Origin: Brachycybe producta
Taxonomy: Eukaryota > Arthropoda > Diplopoda > Playtdesmida > Andrognathidae
Assembly (NCBI GenBank): GCA_036925085.1
Contig: JAUPFP010000001.1
Coordinates: forward strand, 13,994,354 to 14,058,353
Length of the DNA stretch: 64,000 bases
Reading direction: 5' to 3'
The first letter of the stretch is position 1; each line of letters opens with the position of its first letter. A program made the translations under genes and the position numbers. This document shows, piece after piece, positions 53,441 through 64,000 of this stretch. The notes beneath the pieces are model-generated. The model had not been told where the DNA came from and ran no database searches. It saw only the letters and a program-made list of their open reading frames with translations.

Positions 53441-53456
53441 ATCAGGGCGGCTTGGT

Positions 53457-54626
53457 AGGGCATTCCAATTCCGGTCGACCCTGTTGGGGAGACAGAAGCG
53501 GCCTGTCTGGAAAGGCAGGACAAATCCGGGCAGTATCAAACGGCATCAGGTGGTTTCCAGATGCCGGATGGGAAATGCTACTTCGTTGGGGAGTACTCTA
53601 CCCAGCAGTTCAAGAAGAAGGGTTCAAAAACCAAAAAGTTCGGAGCTGCTAGGTACACCGCCAGGATGAAAGCTCTGGCGGAGAGGGAGGATCAGTTGGA
53701 GAGGATGAAGGCTGTGATGGCGAAGTTTACACCGGCTGTGGGTCTTCTCCCTGAGTCTCAAGCTCATCCTGAGAGAGCCGCAGGGGCTGCCTGGCCCGTC
53801 GGCCAACCACTTGTCACGGGTCCGCCTGCGACAGTGGCTGGTCCTTCGGGTTGGCAGTCTGCGACTCCCAAGAGAGACCGACGAGCGGAAAAGAAGGCCA
53901 ATCAGCCTTCTCCTCCCGCTCTGAGGAAGAGCACTCCCGCTAGTGGTGGTGGTGGTCAGGGACAGAAACGTCCCCGCCCTTTCACCCCACCAGTGGCAAG
54001 TAATCTGGTGGGGAAGAAGGCCAAGACTTCTCGTGGAGGTCCGGCCGGCTTCCGAAAAAAAAAATTGGAGCCAGGAGGACCGCTTGTGGTACCACCAGGC
54101 ACAGGCGGCAAGATGTGCTGTCAAAGACTAGTACAGCTTCGGCTGGAAAGTCCGTGGACACCGTCGTTGCCATCATTTGCCATGCAATGTGCTCGCATTT
54201 GGCAATAGACTATCCGGTGTTGCTGGTCGTCAACCCGGTAAGGGGATGCTACGCTGTTCTAGATGTTGTGGGGACAGGAGCTGGACTAGTTCGTATAGCC
54301 CACCTCGCAGCCCCCTACGTCCAGCATCTCCCCACCCACTACGAGAGAGCGTGTCCGACCCCGCAGCCGCCCTCGTAGACCTTCTGACAAGTCGGACTCT
54401 ACATCAGAGTCCGCAACTTGACACACTTGCCATCGAAGAGTTTCAGCAGCAAGAGGTGTCAAGACTCAGGGGACGGATTTCGATCTCAGAATCGGGTGGC
54501 GAAACACCCGGATGTGCTCGTGGTGGGTATGTCGGTGGCTGTCGGAGTGGATCGTGGTGGGTATGTCGGTGGATGTCGGAGTGGATGGTAGCTCCGATGG
54601 ATCCACCACCGAGGAAATCAGTATAA
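53457..54626 (+). pseudogene. ORF3 of E4, 3' part
   Basis: Resumes with IPIPVDPVGE and continues through YFVGEYSTQQFKKKGSK, ARYTARMKALAEREDQLER and KRDRRAEKK. An internal deletion near 54,110-54,180 removes most of the basic region. The C-terminal domain (VLLVVNPVRGCYAVLDVVG) follows with shifts and a 48-bp near-duplication of CGTGGTGGGTATGTCGGTGG (54,520 and 54,553). Not functional. Confidence 0.8.
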
Positions 54627-54706
54627 AACTGAGTGGGGGTCGCAGGCGCAATCCTTGCTGGCTCGACTGACCTGATCCCGGGGCGGATCAGGGAAGTTGA
54701 GAGGAT

Positions 54707-54927
54707 TGTGACAACCCAGTTTTGCAGTTGGCATCTACCGTGGATTCTCCGTCTTGTTCGGCGGCCTTTCAGCGTGGGAGTTGACCTCCAACCGGCACTA
54801 CCCGTGGGCACGGACGAGTGCAAGAGGAGGGCTGGTCAGCGTTTCGACCTGTCTCAAAAAGGTCAAGCGATGGTAAGTTAAGAGAAATTTACCGTGGGTT
54901 ATTGTAGCGCCCAGTCGGGTCGTTACA
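54707..54927 (+). repeat. Shortened 3' LTR of E4
   Basis: Starts TGTGACAACCCAG and ends GGGTCGTTACA but is only 221 bp: about 580 bp between the first 25 bp and the ACCGTGGATTC region of type I LTRs is gone. The GTAAGT near the 3' end (54,873-54,878) is kept. A purine tract (GGGAAGTTGAGAGGAT) precedes it. Confidence 0.85.
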
Positions 54928-55430
54928 AAGGCAATTTAAATCTTGTACAAAACATGTGTAAGATATTGTATTTTCCGCTTTTTTTACATTTTATTTTTTA
55001 TAAATTTTTATTATTTTATATAGTATTTTTTATTGGTTTTTGCTAATTTTTTACATTTTATTTTTTTTTGTTGTATTAATCTATTATATTTATTATATAG
55101 TACTTATTAATAAAGTGTATTCAATTTTGCTTATTATTGTTCTTATTTTTTGGGTATTTTATATTTTATTGATTGAAAATGTATACTTGTTTTTATAAGC
55201 TATTAATAGTTTGTTCAGTTTTTTTTAAATCAAACATTTTATTTCAAAACATTAGTATATTTTAATTGCAGCCACAAAATTTAACATATTTATTATCTTT
55301 CATAGCCTTATAGTATTTTTCCATGATTATTTTTCACAACCTCATTTTTTTTTATTTACTACAATGACGTCTTTCTTGGCCTTGACCTACTTTGATACTA
55401 TTGGGTATTTCGTTTTATCAAATTCGTTAC
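54928..55430 (+). repeat. Copy 1 of the Polinton-like segment (right part)
   Basis: AAGGCAATTTAAATCTTGTAC at its start matches 57,542 in copy 2, and the rest follows copy 2 to about 58,020 (TTTCATAGCCTTATAGTATT, TACTACAATGACGTCTTTC). Copy 2 then begins at 55,431, so the two copies are head to tail. Confidence 0.8.
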
Positions 55431-58020
55431 AGTAGTATAGGAAAATACATTTCTACATCACTTTTTCTCATAGACTAATATTGGAGGCTCAATTTCAACA
55501 CCACATTCCAATGTCTTTTTTCCAATGTGGTCTCTCAAGCGTAGCAGCTATTGTTATATTGTTTACACCACTTCCTCATTTTTTCATACCTCATAGAATT
55601 ACTTCAAGCGTAGCAGCCAATTCATTGCACAGTGTTAAATTGCTAAAAAAATTATTGTTGTTTTTTTAATCCACATTATTTATAGTTTTATGTGAAATAA
55701 AAAATTAGTTGAATTAGAATACTATTGTTATTTTGTTTACACCACTTCCTCATTTTTAAATTGTTCTAGCCTATTTTTTTAATTCTCATTGTATCTAGTT
55801 TTATAATGTGAACAAAATAAAAAAACTAGCTGAATTATATACTATTGTGATTTTGTTTACACCACTTCTTCCTCATTTTTTATTTTATTTATTGAAATAC
55901 ACATAGACATACAAACAATGTAGTTTAGTTTCCGTTTAGTTTAGTTTCCTTTTCCTCATAAAAATATAAGTATATAAGCAATACAATAATAATTCATTTT
56001 AAAAGTAACATCTCATTTCAACTACAACTCATCTACAAGTCAGTTCATGTTTGTTGACCTGTGTGACTATAATTTGTGAATATGTGAGTGTTACAAGCCT
56101 ACATCGAAGGGAGAAACTTGGAGGGACTTCAAACAAAAGAGATAAGTGGCTGATTTGTTTTTATCTTTTTTTTTTAAATCAAATAAATTAATTTTTTTTT
56201 ATTTATTATAAATTATTATAAATTTTTTATATGATGATGTTTGCCAAATGAGTAAATAACAACATTGTTAATTGTTAAGTTGTTAGTAAAATAATTACAA
56301 AATAAGAAAAAAATGTTAAGAAACATTCAAATTAAGAAACATTCAAATTTGAAAATAATAAGTTTCAAGCACTTTTAATTTCACATTCTGAACATAAACA
56401 CGAGCGTTGCAGCCTTTTCAGTTCCCAGAGCAAATCAGTGTCTCAGAGGTAAACTGTGTTAAGTCACTTTTTTGAAACAAAACGCGATTTTTTACTTATT
56501 CATATGATAGTGTTTTTAAACAGATTGTCAAGTTTTATCAGTGGTGAACAGTGTTAAGTCCACAGTTTTACACATCAGCTGCTAGATGGTTTTATACCAT
56601 AAGTCCTATTCCTTCAATGAAAAGGAAAACTTTCAAATGACTCTTTATGTAAAATATAGATTTGGTGACTTAACAGTTTACCTCTGAGGCTCTTAAATAA
56701 ATTAATATTGCTATTTATATCAATGTGTCCCTATAATGATTTTCACCAGTGATTTGGGGATACTTCCTCAAGCATATCTTCCCAAAAATAATGCATTAAC
56801 AAAAGGTCTACCACCAGACTTTATTTTTATAAACAAAGAAAAATGCTGGGAACTGTTTTCTTTTTATTGTATAATTTAAATGTTTAAATAAATATGAATA
56901 TTTTTTTTAAAAAAATCATGTTTTATTTAAAAAATCATTTAATTTAATTTAATATAATTTCCTATGTAATACAGTGAGGAGACGTTGCATGAAGTCAAAA
57001 TGTTTTTACAAAGTTCGACGAGAAATACAGATTATTTACGACCATCTTGGCCATGCAATAAGCCATGGACGCGCTCAGACTCAAAATTTATGTTTGATTT
57101 GTGGTGTGCCAAACCAGGAAAAATATACAAGTATGATTTGATAAATCATGAAGTGTTAAAATCTACATACTTCAACTTAATCCATGAACGTGCTTATACT
57201 TACCATTGTGAAAAGGATGTGAATTTCCCAGATGAACCATTCATCCGCCTGGGTACATCAAACATTTATGCAATAAGGTGTACCAAGCCAGTTTACTTGG
57301 CTAAAGGTATCAACAATATACCATTGGACATTATGCTAACTGAGGAGGAAAGCCTAATTGGTGAATCATGCACAGCGGAGTTTGAGCTTACTCAAAAAAC
57401 ATCACAAAACATTCCAGTCATTGTCAATAGTTCAACCTTACTTCCCGAATACTACTGGACCTCTGACAGTGACTGTCATCAATGGATTTAAAAATCCAAT
57501 TATAATTCCAGCGTATGTGCGCTGGATTCAACTGGAGGTAAAGGCAATTTAAACCTTGTACAAGTATTTTTTATTGATTTTTGCTAATTTTTTATATTTT
57601 ATTTTTTTGTTGTATTAATCTATTATTTATATTTTATTTTTTTATTGTATTAATCTATTGTATATATATATATATATCGATTATTATATAGTATTAATAA
57701 AGTGTATTCAATTTTGCTTATTATTGTTCTTATTTTTTGGGTCTTTTATATTTTATTGTTTGAAAATTTATACTTGTTTTTATAAGCTATTAATAAAGAG
57801 AATTCAATTTTATTTTTTATTGTTCAGTTTTTTATTTTTTTAAATCAAACATTTTATTTCAAAACATAGTATATTTTAATTGCAGTCACAAAATTTAACA
57901 TTTTTTATTGTCTTTCATAGCCTTATAGTATTTTTCCATGGTTATTTTTCACAACCTCATTACTTTTTTATTTACTACAATGACGTCTTTCGTGGCCGTG
58001 ACCTACTTGGATACTATTGG
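55431..58020 (+). repeat. Copy 2 of the Polinton-like segment
   Basis: A 2.6-kb head-to-tail duplicate of 36,265-38,133 plus 54,928-55,430, without the gypsy interruption. It contains the better preserved protein at 56,973-57,552 and long AT-rich non-coding DNA, including a TA microsatellite at 57,661-57,678. Confidence 0.75.
56973..57552 (+). CDS. Unknown protein of the Polinton-like element, possible dUTPase-like fold
   Basis: An acceptor-like TACAG ends at 56,972; then about 190 codons from ETLHEVKMFLQSS. One shift near 57,460 joins the frame ending GFKNPIIIPAYVRWIQLEV. The segment PVYLAKGINNIPLDIML and the final strand pattern (VTVINGF..PIIIPA.VRWIQLEV) resemble the beta-strand layout of trimeric dUTPases, but the catalytic motifs are absent. 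It may be a structural or capsid-associated protein. A decayed copy is at 37,847-38,133. Confidence 0.4.
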
Positions 58021-58190
58021 TATTTCGTTTTATTATCCGAGACTTCATTGGTTACTATTTTAGCCTACTGCATTGTCGTCTTTCGTGACCTCGATCTACT
58101 TCGATATATTGGTATTTCGTTTTATTATCTGAGTTTTCATTGGTTACTATTTTGGCCTACTGCATTGACGTCATTCCTAACCTTGGCCTA
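57975..58190 (+). repeat. Tandem repeats upstream of the PolB region
   Basis: Units of roughly 90-110 bp containing TGGTATTTCGTTTTATTATC and TTCATTGGTTACTATTTT occur at about 58,018 and 58,108, with partial units either side (ATGACGTC at 57,980 and 58,165). They are open in one frame, but hydrophobic and repetitive, so probably not a protein. Confidence 0.6.
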
Positions 58191-58258
58191 CTTACTATTG
58201 CTGCTTTGTTTTAACGAGTCTTCATTGTATGCTATTCAACAAGGGGGGCAATTTTGAG

Positions 58259-58268
58259 TATAAAAAGG
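58259..58268 (+). promoter_or_regulatory. TATA box upstream of the PolB gene cluster
   Basis: TATAAAAAGG in AT-rich DNA, about 230 bp before a GTGAGT splice-donor match (58,491) and 480-820 bp before two frames with coding character. Position and sequence fit a core promoter for this element. Confidence 0.45.
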
Positions 58269-58725
58269 GTAACTTTTCATCCTAAAAATCACACATCAAC
58301 ATTAATTTTGAATTTCCTCAGCGAAGACTATCGGCAATGAATCATCCTACTTTCAACGAGAATCAACACTTTGAAAATACTGTGGCCTCTATTATTTTTG
58401 TCAATTGTGAGTCACTTTGTAAAACACTTTGTTCTTGAAAAGCTAAACATCAACAGCAATCAACATAATGCAGGACAATAAGGACATCACTGGTGAGTAT
58501 TTTTTTATACTCCAAAAGAACTTTAGAAACAAGCATCTCCATTTTATTTGTTGAAGAATTTTCATTAGTGTTATTTGTGAGCCTATACACATTTTCAAAT
58601 TTCACAAAGTAGCCAATATCCTTTTTTAGAAAAATTCTGAAACATATTGATAGACTTGTCGGTAGAAACCGGAGTAACTGGCCCAAAAACAAAAAGGAAA
58701 GCAGCACCGAGATCTCAAGCTGCAA

Positions 58726-59088
58726 AACAAAGCGAATGCAGCCAGTGATGCAGGACCCTCTACGGCCAGTGATGCAGGGCCCTCTACCACTGTAAAGGAG
58801 GACGTGATTAAATATTGGTTTGATCGTCAGCTCAGTAAATCGGAGGCAAAGAATATGTTGCCAGACTTTAAAGTTCACGAAACCACACCCATCGAGGACA
58901 ATTGGAAGATACGCATTCTCGAAAGTAATGAGAGTTGGTTTATCGATATTCGCAAATATAGTATAGAAAATAAATTTACGAAAGGGGCTTGTATTGTGAT
59001 TAATTGGGGTAAATACCCCCAATTAATCACAAAACTTAATCAAGTTCGTACTGTTTTGGGTAAATTGGGATTTGATATTCAAAAATGA
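58726..59088 (+). CDS. Small protein before PolB, unknown
   Basis: A frame with a short SDAGPSTASDAGPST repeat, first ATG at 58,804, then EDVIKYWFDRQLSKSEAKNML and a folded-looking end (GACIVINWGKYPQLITKLNQ). It ends TGA at 59,086-59,088, and its stop overlaps the ATG of the next frame (ATGA), a tight arrangement typical of viral or transposon gene clusters. No family recognised. Confidence 0.5.
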   Translation, partial: NKANAASDAGPSTASDAGPSTTVKEDVIKYWFDRQLSKSEAKNMLPDFKVHETTPIEDNWKIRILESNESWFIDIRKYSIENKFTKGACIVINWGKYPQLITKLNQVRTVLGKLGFDIQK

Positions 59089-62000
59089 ATTGTTTCATAT
59101 GTGGACAGTCGGATAACTCAAGGGAACATTTTCTCAATGTGCATGTTATCGGTTCTACCAAAAAAAAAATGTAATCTTTGTTATTCACAATTTAATACTA
59201 AAACAGAATGGTTAACCCATTTATCAGATATTATTAGCTACCTTAAAACATATGAACGGGGCTAATATTCAGGATCCTAGAGCATATTTGTTGGAGAGAT
59301 GGTCAAATAAAATGAGATTTAAATTTCAATTATGTTTGCACATTCATTTTATCAAGCCAAAAATCATTTACGAAAACAATGAAGCAATAATGACTTATGA
59401 AACCAATGATTCTTATTTTTGTAGTAATATGAAGCTTATTATGCATCACTCAGAAATAAAACAAGAATGAGAAATTCAAATATTAGGTGCAATAGAACCT
59501 TTCATTAATAGAGATTCGGGTTGGGTGATCGATTCCATCGAAGATGTAGAAATCAAAATTGGTAACTACAGACCATATAAAGGCAGATGTTCGGGGAAAC
59601 TTCCCGTTTCATTAAAAAATAAGACATTAAGACATCTATTTTAAATATCACATTGAAAGACACCAAATGTTTTTTTATGGTGTGTACTAGCTCATTTGAA
59701 TCCTGTCACGTGGGGTAACCATCCAAATAGATTAAGTCCCTATAAGAAATTAGAGGGCTCACTTGATACTTCCATGCTTGACAAACCAGTTGCCTTAAAC
59801 CAAATTTCAAAGTTTGAAATTGCGAATAATCTCAAAATTAACGTTTTCGGTTACGATAAGTACATTGTTCCCCATCAGTTAAGTAGTTATAACTCAAATG
59901 GAGAAATAAATCTTCTTCTTCATGACAGACATTACTTTCTTATTCGAAATATTGTGCGATTAACGGGTCATGATGGATTTAAAAGGAAATTTTTTTGTTA
60001 TGAATGCTGTCAAGGGTTTACCGTTGAAAGCGCCTTAGAAAAGCATCGTCCCAAGTGTGAAGAGCATAAAACGGCAAAAATCCTTTTACCGAGCAAAGAG
60101 GATTGTTTTAAAATTTGAAAACAATGAAGCGATAATGACCTACGAAACCAATGATTCTTATTTTTGTAGTAATATGAAGCTTATTATGCATTGCTCTGAA
60201 ATAAAACAGTACTTGCGAGAATGTGAAATGCAGATTTTAAGTCCGATAGAAGCTTTCATTAATAAAGGTTCGGGTTGGGTGATCGATTCCATCGAAGATG
60301 TAGAAATCAAAATTGGCAAATACAGACCGTATAAAGGGGGATATTCGGGGAAACTTCCCGTTTCAAAATATCGCTCGATTAATGGGCCATGATGGATTTA
60401 AAAGGAAATTTTTTTGTTACCGATGTTGTCAAGGGTTTACTGTTGAAAGCGCTTTAGAAAGGCATCGCCCCATGTACGAAGAGCATAAATCGGCGAACAT
60501 TCTTTTACCGAGCAAAAAGGATTGCATTTTAAAGTTTAACGATTTTCATAAGGCTTTGCGCTGCCCTTACGTAGTTTATTTTGATTTTGAAAGCCTCATC
60601 CAAAAAGTGAGTGGCCCGACTCAAAATCCGAGTACCTCCTATACCAAAACTATCCAAAAACACGAAGCTTGCTCGTATTCTTACGCTATCGTTGATTATC
60701 ACGGTAAGGTTGTAGCTCACGAACGTAAAAGGTGCCAAGATCCTGCTTATGAACTCGTCAATGCCTTAAAAGACAAAGCCAGTGAATTGTTGAAATCAGC
60801 CGCAATAGAGCCTATGATCATGACAAACGAAGACGAGGAAAACTTTAAGAAAGCCACCAATTGCTAAGCTTGTCAGACGGAGTTCAATGAGTTTATTACG
60901 GAAAAAGTAAGAGATCACGATCACCATCTTCCAGGAAACAATTACAGGGGTGCAGCATGCTTCAGTTGCAATGCCGCTTTACGTGATCGTTCTTACTTGC
61001 CGTGTTTTGCTCATTGTTTACGTTCATACGATGAGCATTTTATCGTTAAAGCCCAGGTAGGATAAAAACGAAAAAGCCCATTAGCATTATTCCTTTGAAT
61101 ATTGAACGTTATACGAGCTTCAATAGTTTTAAATTCTTATCCGCTCCACTCGCAACCCTCGCCCAAAATCTTCCTAAGGAAAAATTTAATTGTGTTTCGT
61201 GGTTTTTCAAAGACCCTGCAAAAATCGACCTCATGACACAAAAAGGATATTTTCCTTACGAACATTTGGACAGTCATTCAAAATTTGATGCAGTAGGTAT
61301 ACCGGATAAAGTCTGTTTCAACAATACACTGAATGAAGAAGGGATCTCTGACAAAGATTGCGAGCACGTAAGAAAGGTATAGGAGTTCTCCGGATGCCAA
61401 ACTTTAGGTGATTATCATGATATTTACTTAAGAAGCGATTGTCTCATTTTGGCGGATGTTTTCGAAAATTTCGAACTATTTCTTTTAAAAGTTTTGGCCT
61501 AGATCCCACACATTATTTCACTTTGCCCATGTACACTTGGTCCGCCATTTTGAAATACACTAGAGTTGAGTTGAAGCTATTTACGGATTATGATATGCAC
61601 TTATTTATCGAAAAAGGTATTCGCGGAGGTGTTTCTGTCGCCAGTCACAGATAAACAAAAGCAAACAATACATATCTAAATGATTACGATCCATCTAAAC
61701 CTAAATCTTATTATAGCCTATTGGGATTACAATTCCTTGTATGCCACGGTAATGTGCAAACCCATGCCCATAAAAGATTTTCATTGGCTAGATGAGAATG
61801 AGATTGAAACTTTCGACGTTCATTCCATTAACTCGGATGGCAAAGAGGGATACATATTAGAAGTGGATCTAGATTATCCAGCGGAGTTACATTTTGATCA
61901 TAGGGACTACCCTCTTTGTCCAGAAAAACTAGATATTCATCTCGATATGCTATCCACTTATGGTTAAGACCTTCTAAAAAGTAAAAGGAAAAGAACCAAA

Positions 62001-62928
62001 AAATTACAAAGCAAAGAAACTCGCCCTTAATCTTTAACATAAACAAAATTACGTTATTCACGCTAGAAAATTAAAAAAATTCATCGTGTTCTTTCTTTTA
62101 CCCAAGGCAAGTGGTTAAAGCCCTATATATAATTTAACATCGCCATGCGTAAGTTGGCAAAAGATGATTTCGAAAAAGACTTTTTCAAATTAATGAACAA
62201 TGCAGTTTTCGGGTAAACGATGGAAGATCAAAGAAAAAAAATTAATGCCAAACTCATTAAAGAAAAAGAGCGGTGTCTAAAATTATTCAGCAACGTAAAT
62301 TTAGATTCATTTCACATTATCGACAAGAACCTCAGAGTTTTTAAAATAAAAAAATGGTCCATTTATTTTAACAAACCATTGTATACGGGTTTTATGGTAC
62401 TAGAAATATCGAAGTTGTTCATGTATGAATTTTATTATGTTCTAAAATCAAATTATCCCGGAAATAGATTGAAATTATTGTATACTGATTCGGATAGTTT
62501 CATCATGCACATTCAAACTAAAGATCTGTACCGGGACATGCAGCGTTACCAGTATTGTTTGGATATGAGTGACTATCCAAAAAGTCACTTTCTGCATTCT
62601 CTTAAAAAAAAGTTAAAGATGAAATGAATGGTGAACCTATTTCGGAATTTGTGGCCTGAAAATCTAAAATGTATTCCATACTGTTAAATGGCCGTAAGCA
62701 TAAATGTAAAGCGAAAAGTATTAAGAAACAGATCGTTAAATCTCACTTTAATCATGATATATATATTGAATCTTAGCATCAGTCTATTCTGAATAGGGTC
62801 ATTCAAAGACAAATCATGCATAAAATGCACCACATTTACACTCTAGAAGTGAACAAAATCAGTCTTACAGCATTCGATGATAAACGTTATATTGAGAATG
62901 ACATAATTATTACTCTTGCTTATGGCTA
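59085..62928 (+). pseudogene. Protein-primed DNA polymerase B of a Maverick/Polinton-like element
   Basis: N-terminus with C2H2-like motifs (CFICGQSDNSREHF). Then FKFQLCLHIHFIKP, GSGWVIDSIEDVEIKI, FCYECCQGFTVESALEKH (zinc), exonuclease motif YVVYFDFESL (60,570), an HNH/endonuclease VII-like RDHDHHLPGNNYRGA (60,915), LGDYHDIYLRSDCLILADVF, polymerase motif A (YWDYNSLYATVM, 61,720), motif B (KLMNNAVFG, with a stop, 62,195) and motif C (LLYTDSDSF, 62,478). Replicates linear element DNA from a terminal protein. Many stops and shifts. Part of the N-terminus is duplicated (59,375-59,640 and 60,116-60,370). Confidence 0.9.
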
Positions 62929-63684
62929 TGTGGCAACCTGGTCGGCTCAATTTCAGATTTTTGATTGAGCAGACAAATTCCCTATGGTGGTCTGCCTGAC
63001 AGCTACTGTAGGCTGTTGAGACGGACGCCATTTTGGTGCCAGCAGACCTCTCACCATTAAGTCAATGGGTGAGAGGTCAGAAGTGACCTCTGTCCCCTCT
63101 AGGTGGAGTTACCTGGAGGTTTCCTGTGGCTTGGTCAGCTATAGGATCTGGGCAGTGTGTTTGGACAAGTGACCGGACAACTTGAATGGGGAGACCAGGC
63201 CGGTCTCCTGTGACTTCTTGGTTGCACCCTGTTTGCCTTTGGTCATTAGGCCTTTGTGTTGTATTTATGGGGGCTTGGCTGTATGAATTATCCAGCCAAG
63301 TTGTGTAAATAAGCATTGCCATCGTTTTGACATCGTAAGTGTAATTAAACACACTTTATTCATCTTACTTTGTGTCGTGTCTATTTTATTTGGGGTTTTA
63401 CCGCGGGAGGGTGGGTTTCCGGTTGTGAGAAACCGTCACCATCCATCACCATTTATCGGCCGGTAAATCGTGTCGGCTCGCGGTAGAACCAGTGATATTC
63501 TTGGCGTGGCGGCGTGGTCTTTCGTCCGTGTCCGTCGAGGAAGCTCCGCATCGACAGCACCCAAAAGGTTCACCGTGCGGAGACGGTTACGGGTGCGGTC
63601 CCGTTCCCGCGTCTTAGCTTGGTGCTTGGTAAGTTTTGCGTTTTTACCTGGTGGTTATTGTGACGGTCCAGTCGGGACGTTACA
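62929..63684 (+). repeat. Solo LTR, type II, TSD GCTA
   Basis: 756 bp, TGTGGCAACCTGG...GGGACGTTACA, flanked by GCTA at 62,925-62,928 and 63,685-63,688. It is diverged and slightly shorter than the E2 LTRs. GTAAGT is at 63,629-63,634. It splits the Polinton-like element downstream of PolB. Confidence 0.92.
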
Positions 63685-63750
63685 GCTATTTTTCAATTTA
63701 AACAAAATTTAGATGAAATCATTTGTTGTTCCTTATAAAAACTACCGTAA

Positions 63751-64000
63751 TGATTAAGAGATTAAGCAATACGAGTGTTATCCCCAAGAAAATGAACAAG
63801 GGTGATGCCGGGTACGATTTGTTTTCTACGGTCTTTGTTTACCTGGAGCTATAGCACTCTGTTCAACAGACAACCCTCGCTTTGCAGTACGATTGCTATG
63901 GAAGAATTGCACCGAGATCAGGTCCCGTGCTTCATTTTGGACTATGTTTTGGCCGGAGTCGTTGATTCTGGCTACAGGGAGCCTATTAAAGGTATGTTAA
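63751..64000 (+). pseudogene. dUTPase, incomplete at the window edge
   Basis: Frames contain GDAGYDLFS (motif 1), YGRIAPRSGP (motif 2) and AGVVDSGYREP (motif 3 with the substrate-binding Asp and Tyr), in order but in different frames, with stops between. The trimeric dUTPase hydrolyses dUTP and is often encoded by large DNA viruses and retroelements. The C-terminal motifs would lie beyond the window. Confidence 0.75.

Larger units (their letters stand above)
39867..53456. mobile_element. Candidate new element: palindrome arrays with a recombinase-SET gene
   Basis: AT-rich DNA sitting inside E4 ORF3. Palindromes GTGCCAC-NN-GTGGCAC occur near both ends (left 39,988-41,440; right 53,270-53,440), which suggests they belong to one inserted unit. 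It encloses the tyrosine-recombinase-like/SET gene (42,103-45,866) and, nested, the CACTA element (46,197-52,572). Without the CACTA it would be about 7.2 kb. I see no clear terminal inverted repeat or TSD, so exact ends are inferred from the gypsy ORF3 break. It could also be more than one insertion. Confidence 0.55.
38134..54927 (+). mobile_element. E4: truncated gypsy element of family B, split by a 13.6-kb insertion
   Basis: Starts inside integrase (EKLRPAVWAYNTAVQ) and runs through ORF3 to a shortened LTR ending at 54,927. ORF3 stops at 39,866 and resumes at 53,457, within about 3 bp of continuous when compared with E1. The 5' part of the element is absent, there is no TSD, and about 240 bp of the surrounding Polinton-like copy are missing, so E4 arrived by a rearrangement rather than clean integration. 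Confidence 0.85.

Noticed and set aside
39867-53456. The 13.6-kb insertion as host chromosomal DNA with a normal KMT5A gene
   Set aside because: It interrupts a gypsy ORF almost seamlessly and has the same palindromes at both ends, and its SET gene carries a recombinase-like domain and inactivating changes. A captured host gene cannot be fully excluded.
57880-58257. A 125-residue membrane-like protein
   Set aside because: The frame is made of AT-rich tandem repeats also present, out of frame, in copy 1, so it is probably not coding.

Overview
The window looks like repeat-dense DNA from a eukaryote, most likely an invertebrate animal. The reasons are spliced genes with GT-AG introns, an animal-type CACTA transposase, a BEN-domain gene, a KMT5A-like SET domain and a Maverick/Polinton-type protein-primed DNA polymerase. 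I found no clear single-copy host gene, rRNA or tRNA. The species cannot be named from sequence alone. Almost everything recognisable is a mobile element or its remains, so the window is best read as a stack of nested insertions.

Layout. 1-2,872: 3' part of a GC-rich Ty3/gypsy element (E0, minus strand). 2,873-15,932: a full-length gypsy element with two LTRs (E1, minus; gag, protease, RT, RNase H, integrase and a large extra ORF3). 15,934-16,221: a 26-bp minisatellite. 16,222-33,567: an old AT-rich gypsy element (E3, plus), split by a younger LTR element (E2, 17,686-28,193, 4-bp TSD CTCG) and by a solo LTR inside its pol (32,264-33,060); another solo LTR (28,508-29,313) lies between its two halves. 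33,568-36,264: AT-rich DNA without a recognised gene. From 36,265 to the right edge: a decayed Polinton/adintovirus-like element with two copies of a 2-3 kb segment, a broken PolB gene and the start of a dUTPase gene, also hit by a solo LTR (62,929-63,684).

Inside the first copy of that segment sits a gypsy fragment (E4, 38,134-54,927). Its ORF3 is interrupted by 13.6 kb of foreign DNA (39,867-53,456). That DNA has arrays of short palindromes near both ends and encloses a multi-exon gene joining a tyrosine-recombinase-like domain to a KMT5A-like SET methyltransferase domain. A CACTA element (46,197-52,572) carrying a transposase and a divergently transcribed BEN-domain gene is nested in it. 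The nesting is therefore four deep: Polinton-like, gypsy, recombinase-SET element, CACTA.

The gypsy elements E0, E1, E2 and E4 form two related families. Family A (E0, E2) has LTRs starting TGTGGCAACC (seen on E2); family B (E1, E4) has LTRs starting TGTGACGACCC or a close variant. They share a long leader packed with CGGAC-N4-GTCCG hairpins about 70 bp apart, a GTAAGT splice-donor match near the 3' end of every LTR, and a large lysine- and serine-rich ORF3 after integrase that ends in a conserved domain of about 180 residues I do not recognise. In family B, ORF3 is interrupted by an intron whose removal joins the reading frames in phase. The most interesting candidate for a new system is the recombinase-SET element with its palindrome arrays. 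This copy has nonsense and frameshift changes, so other copies would be needed to study it.
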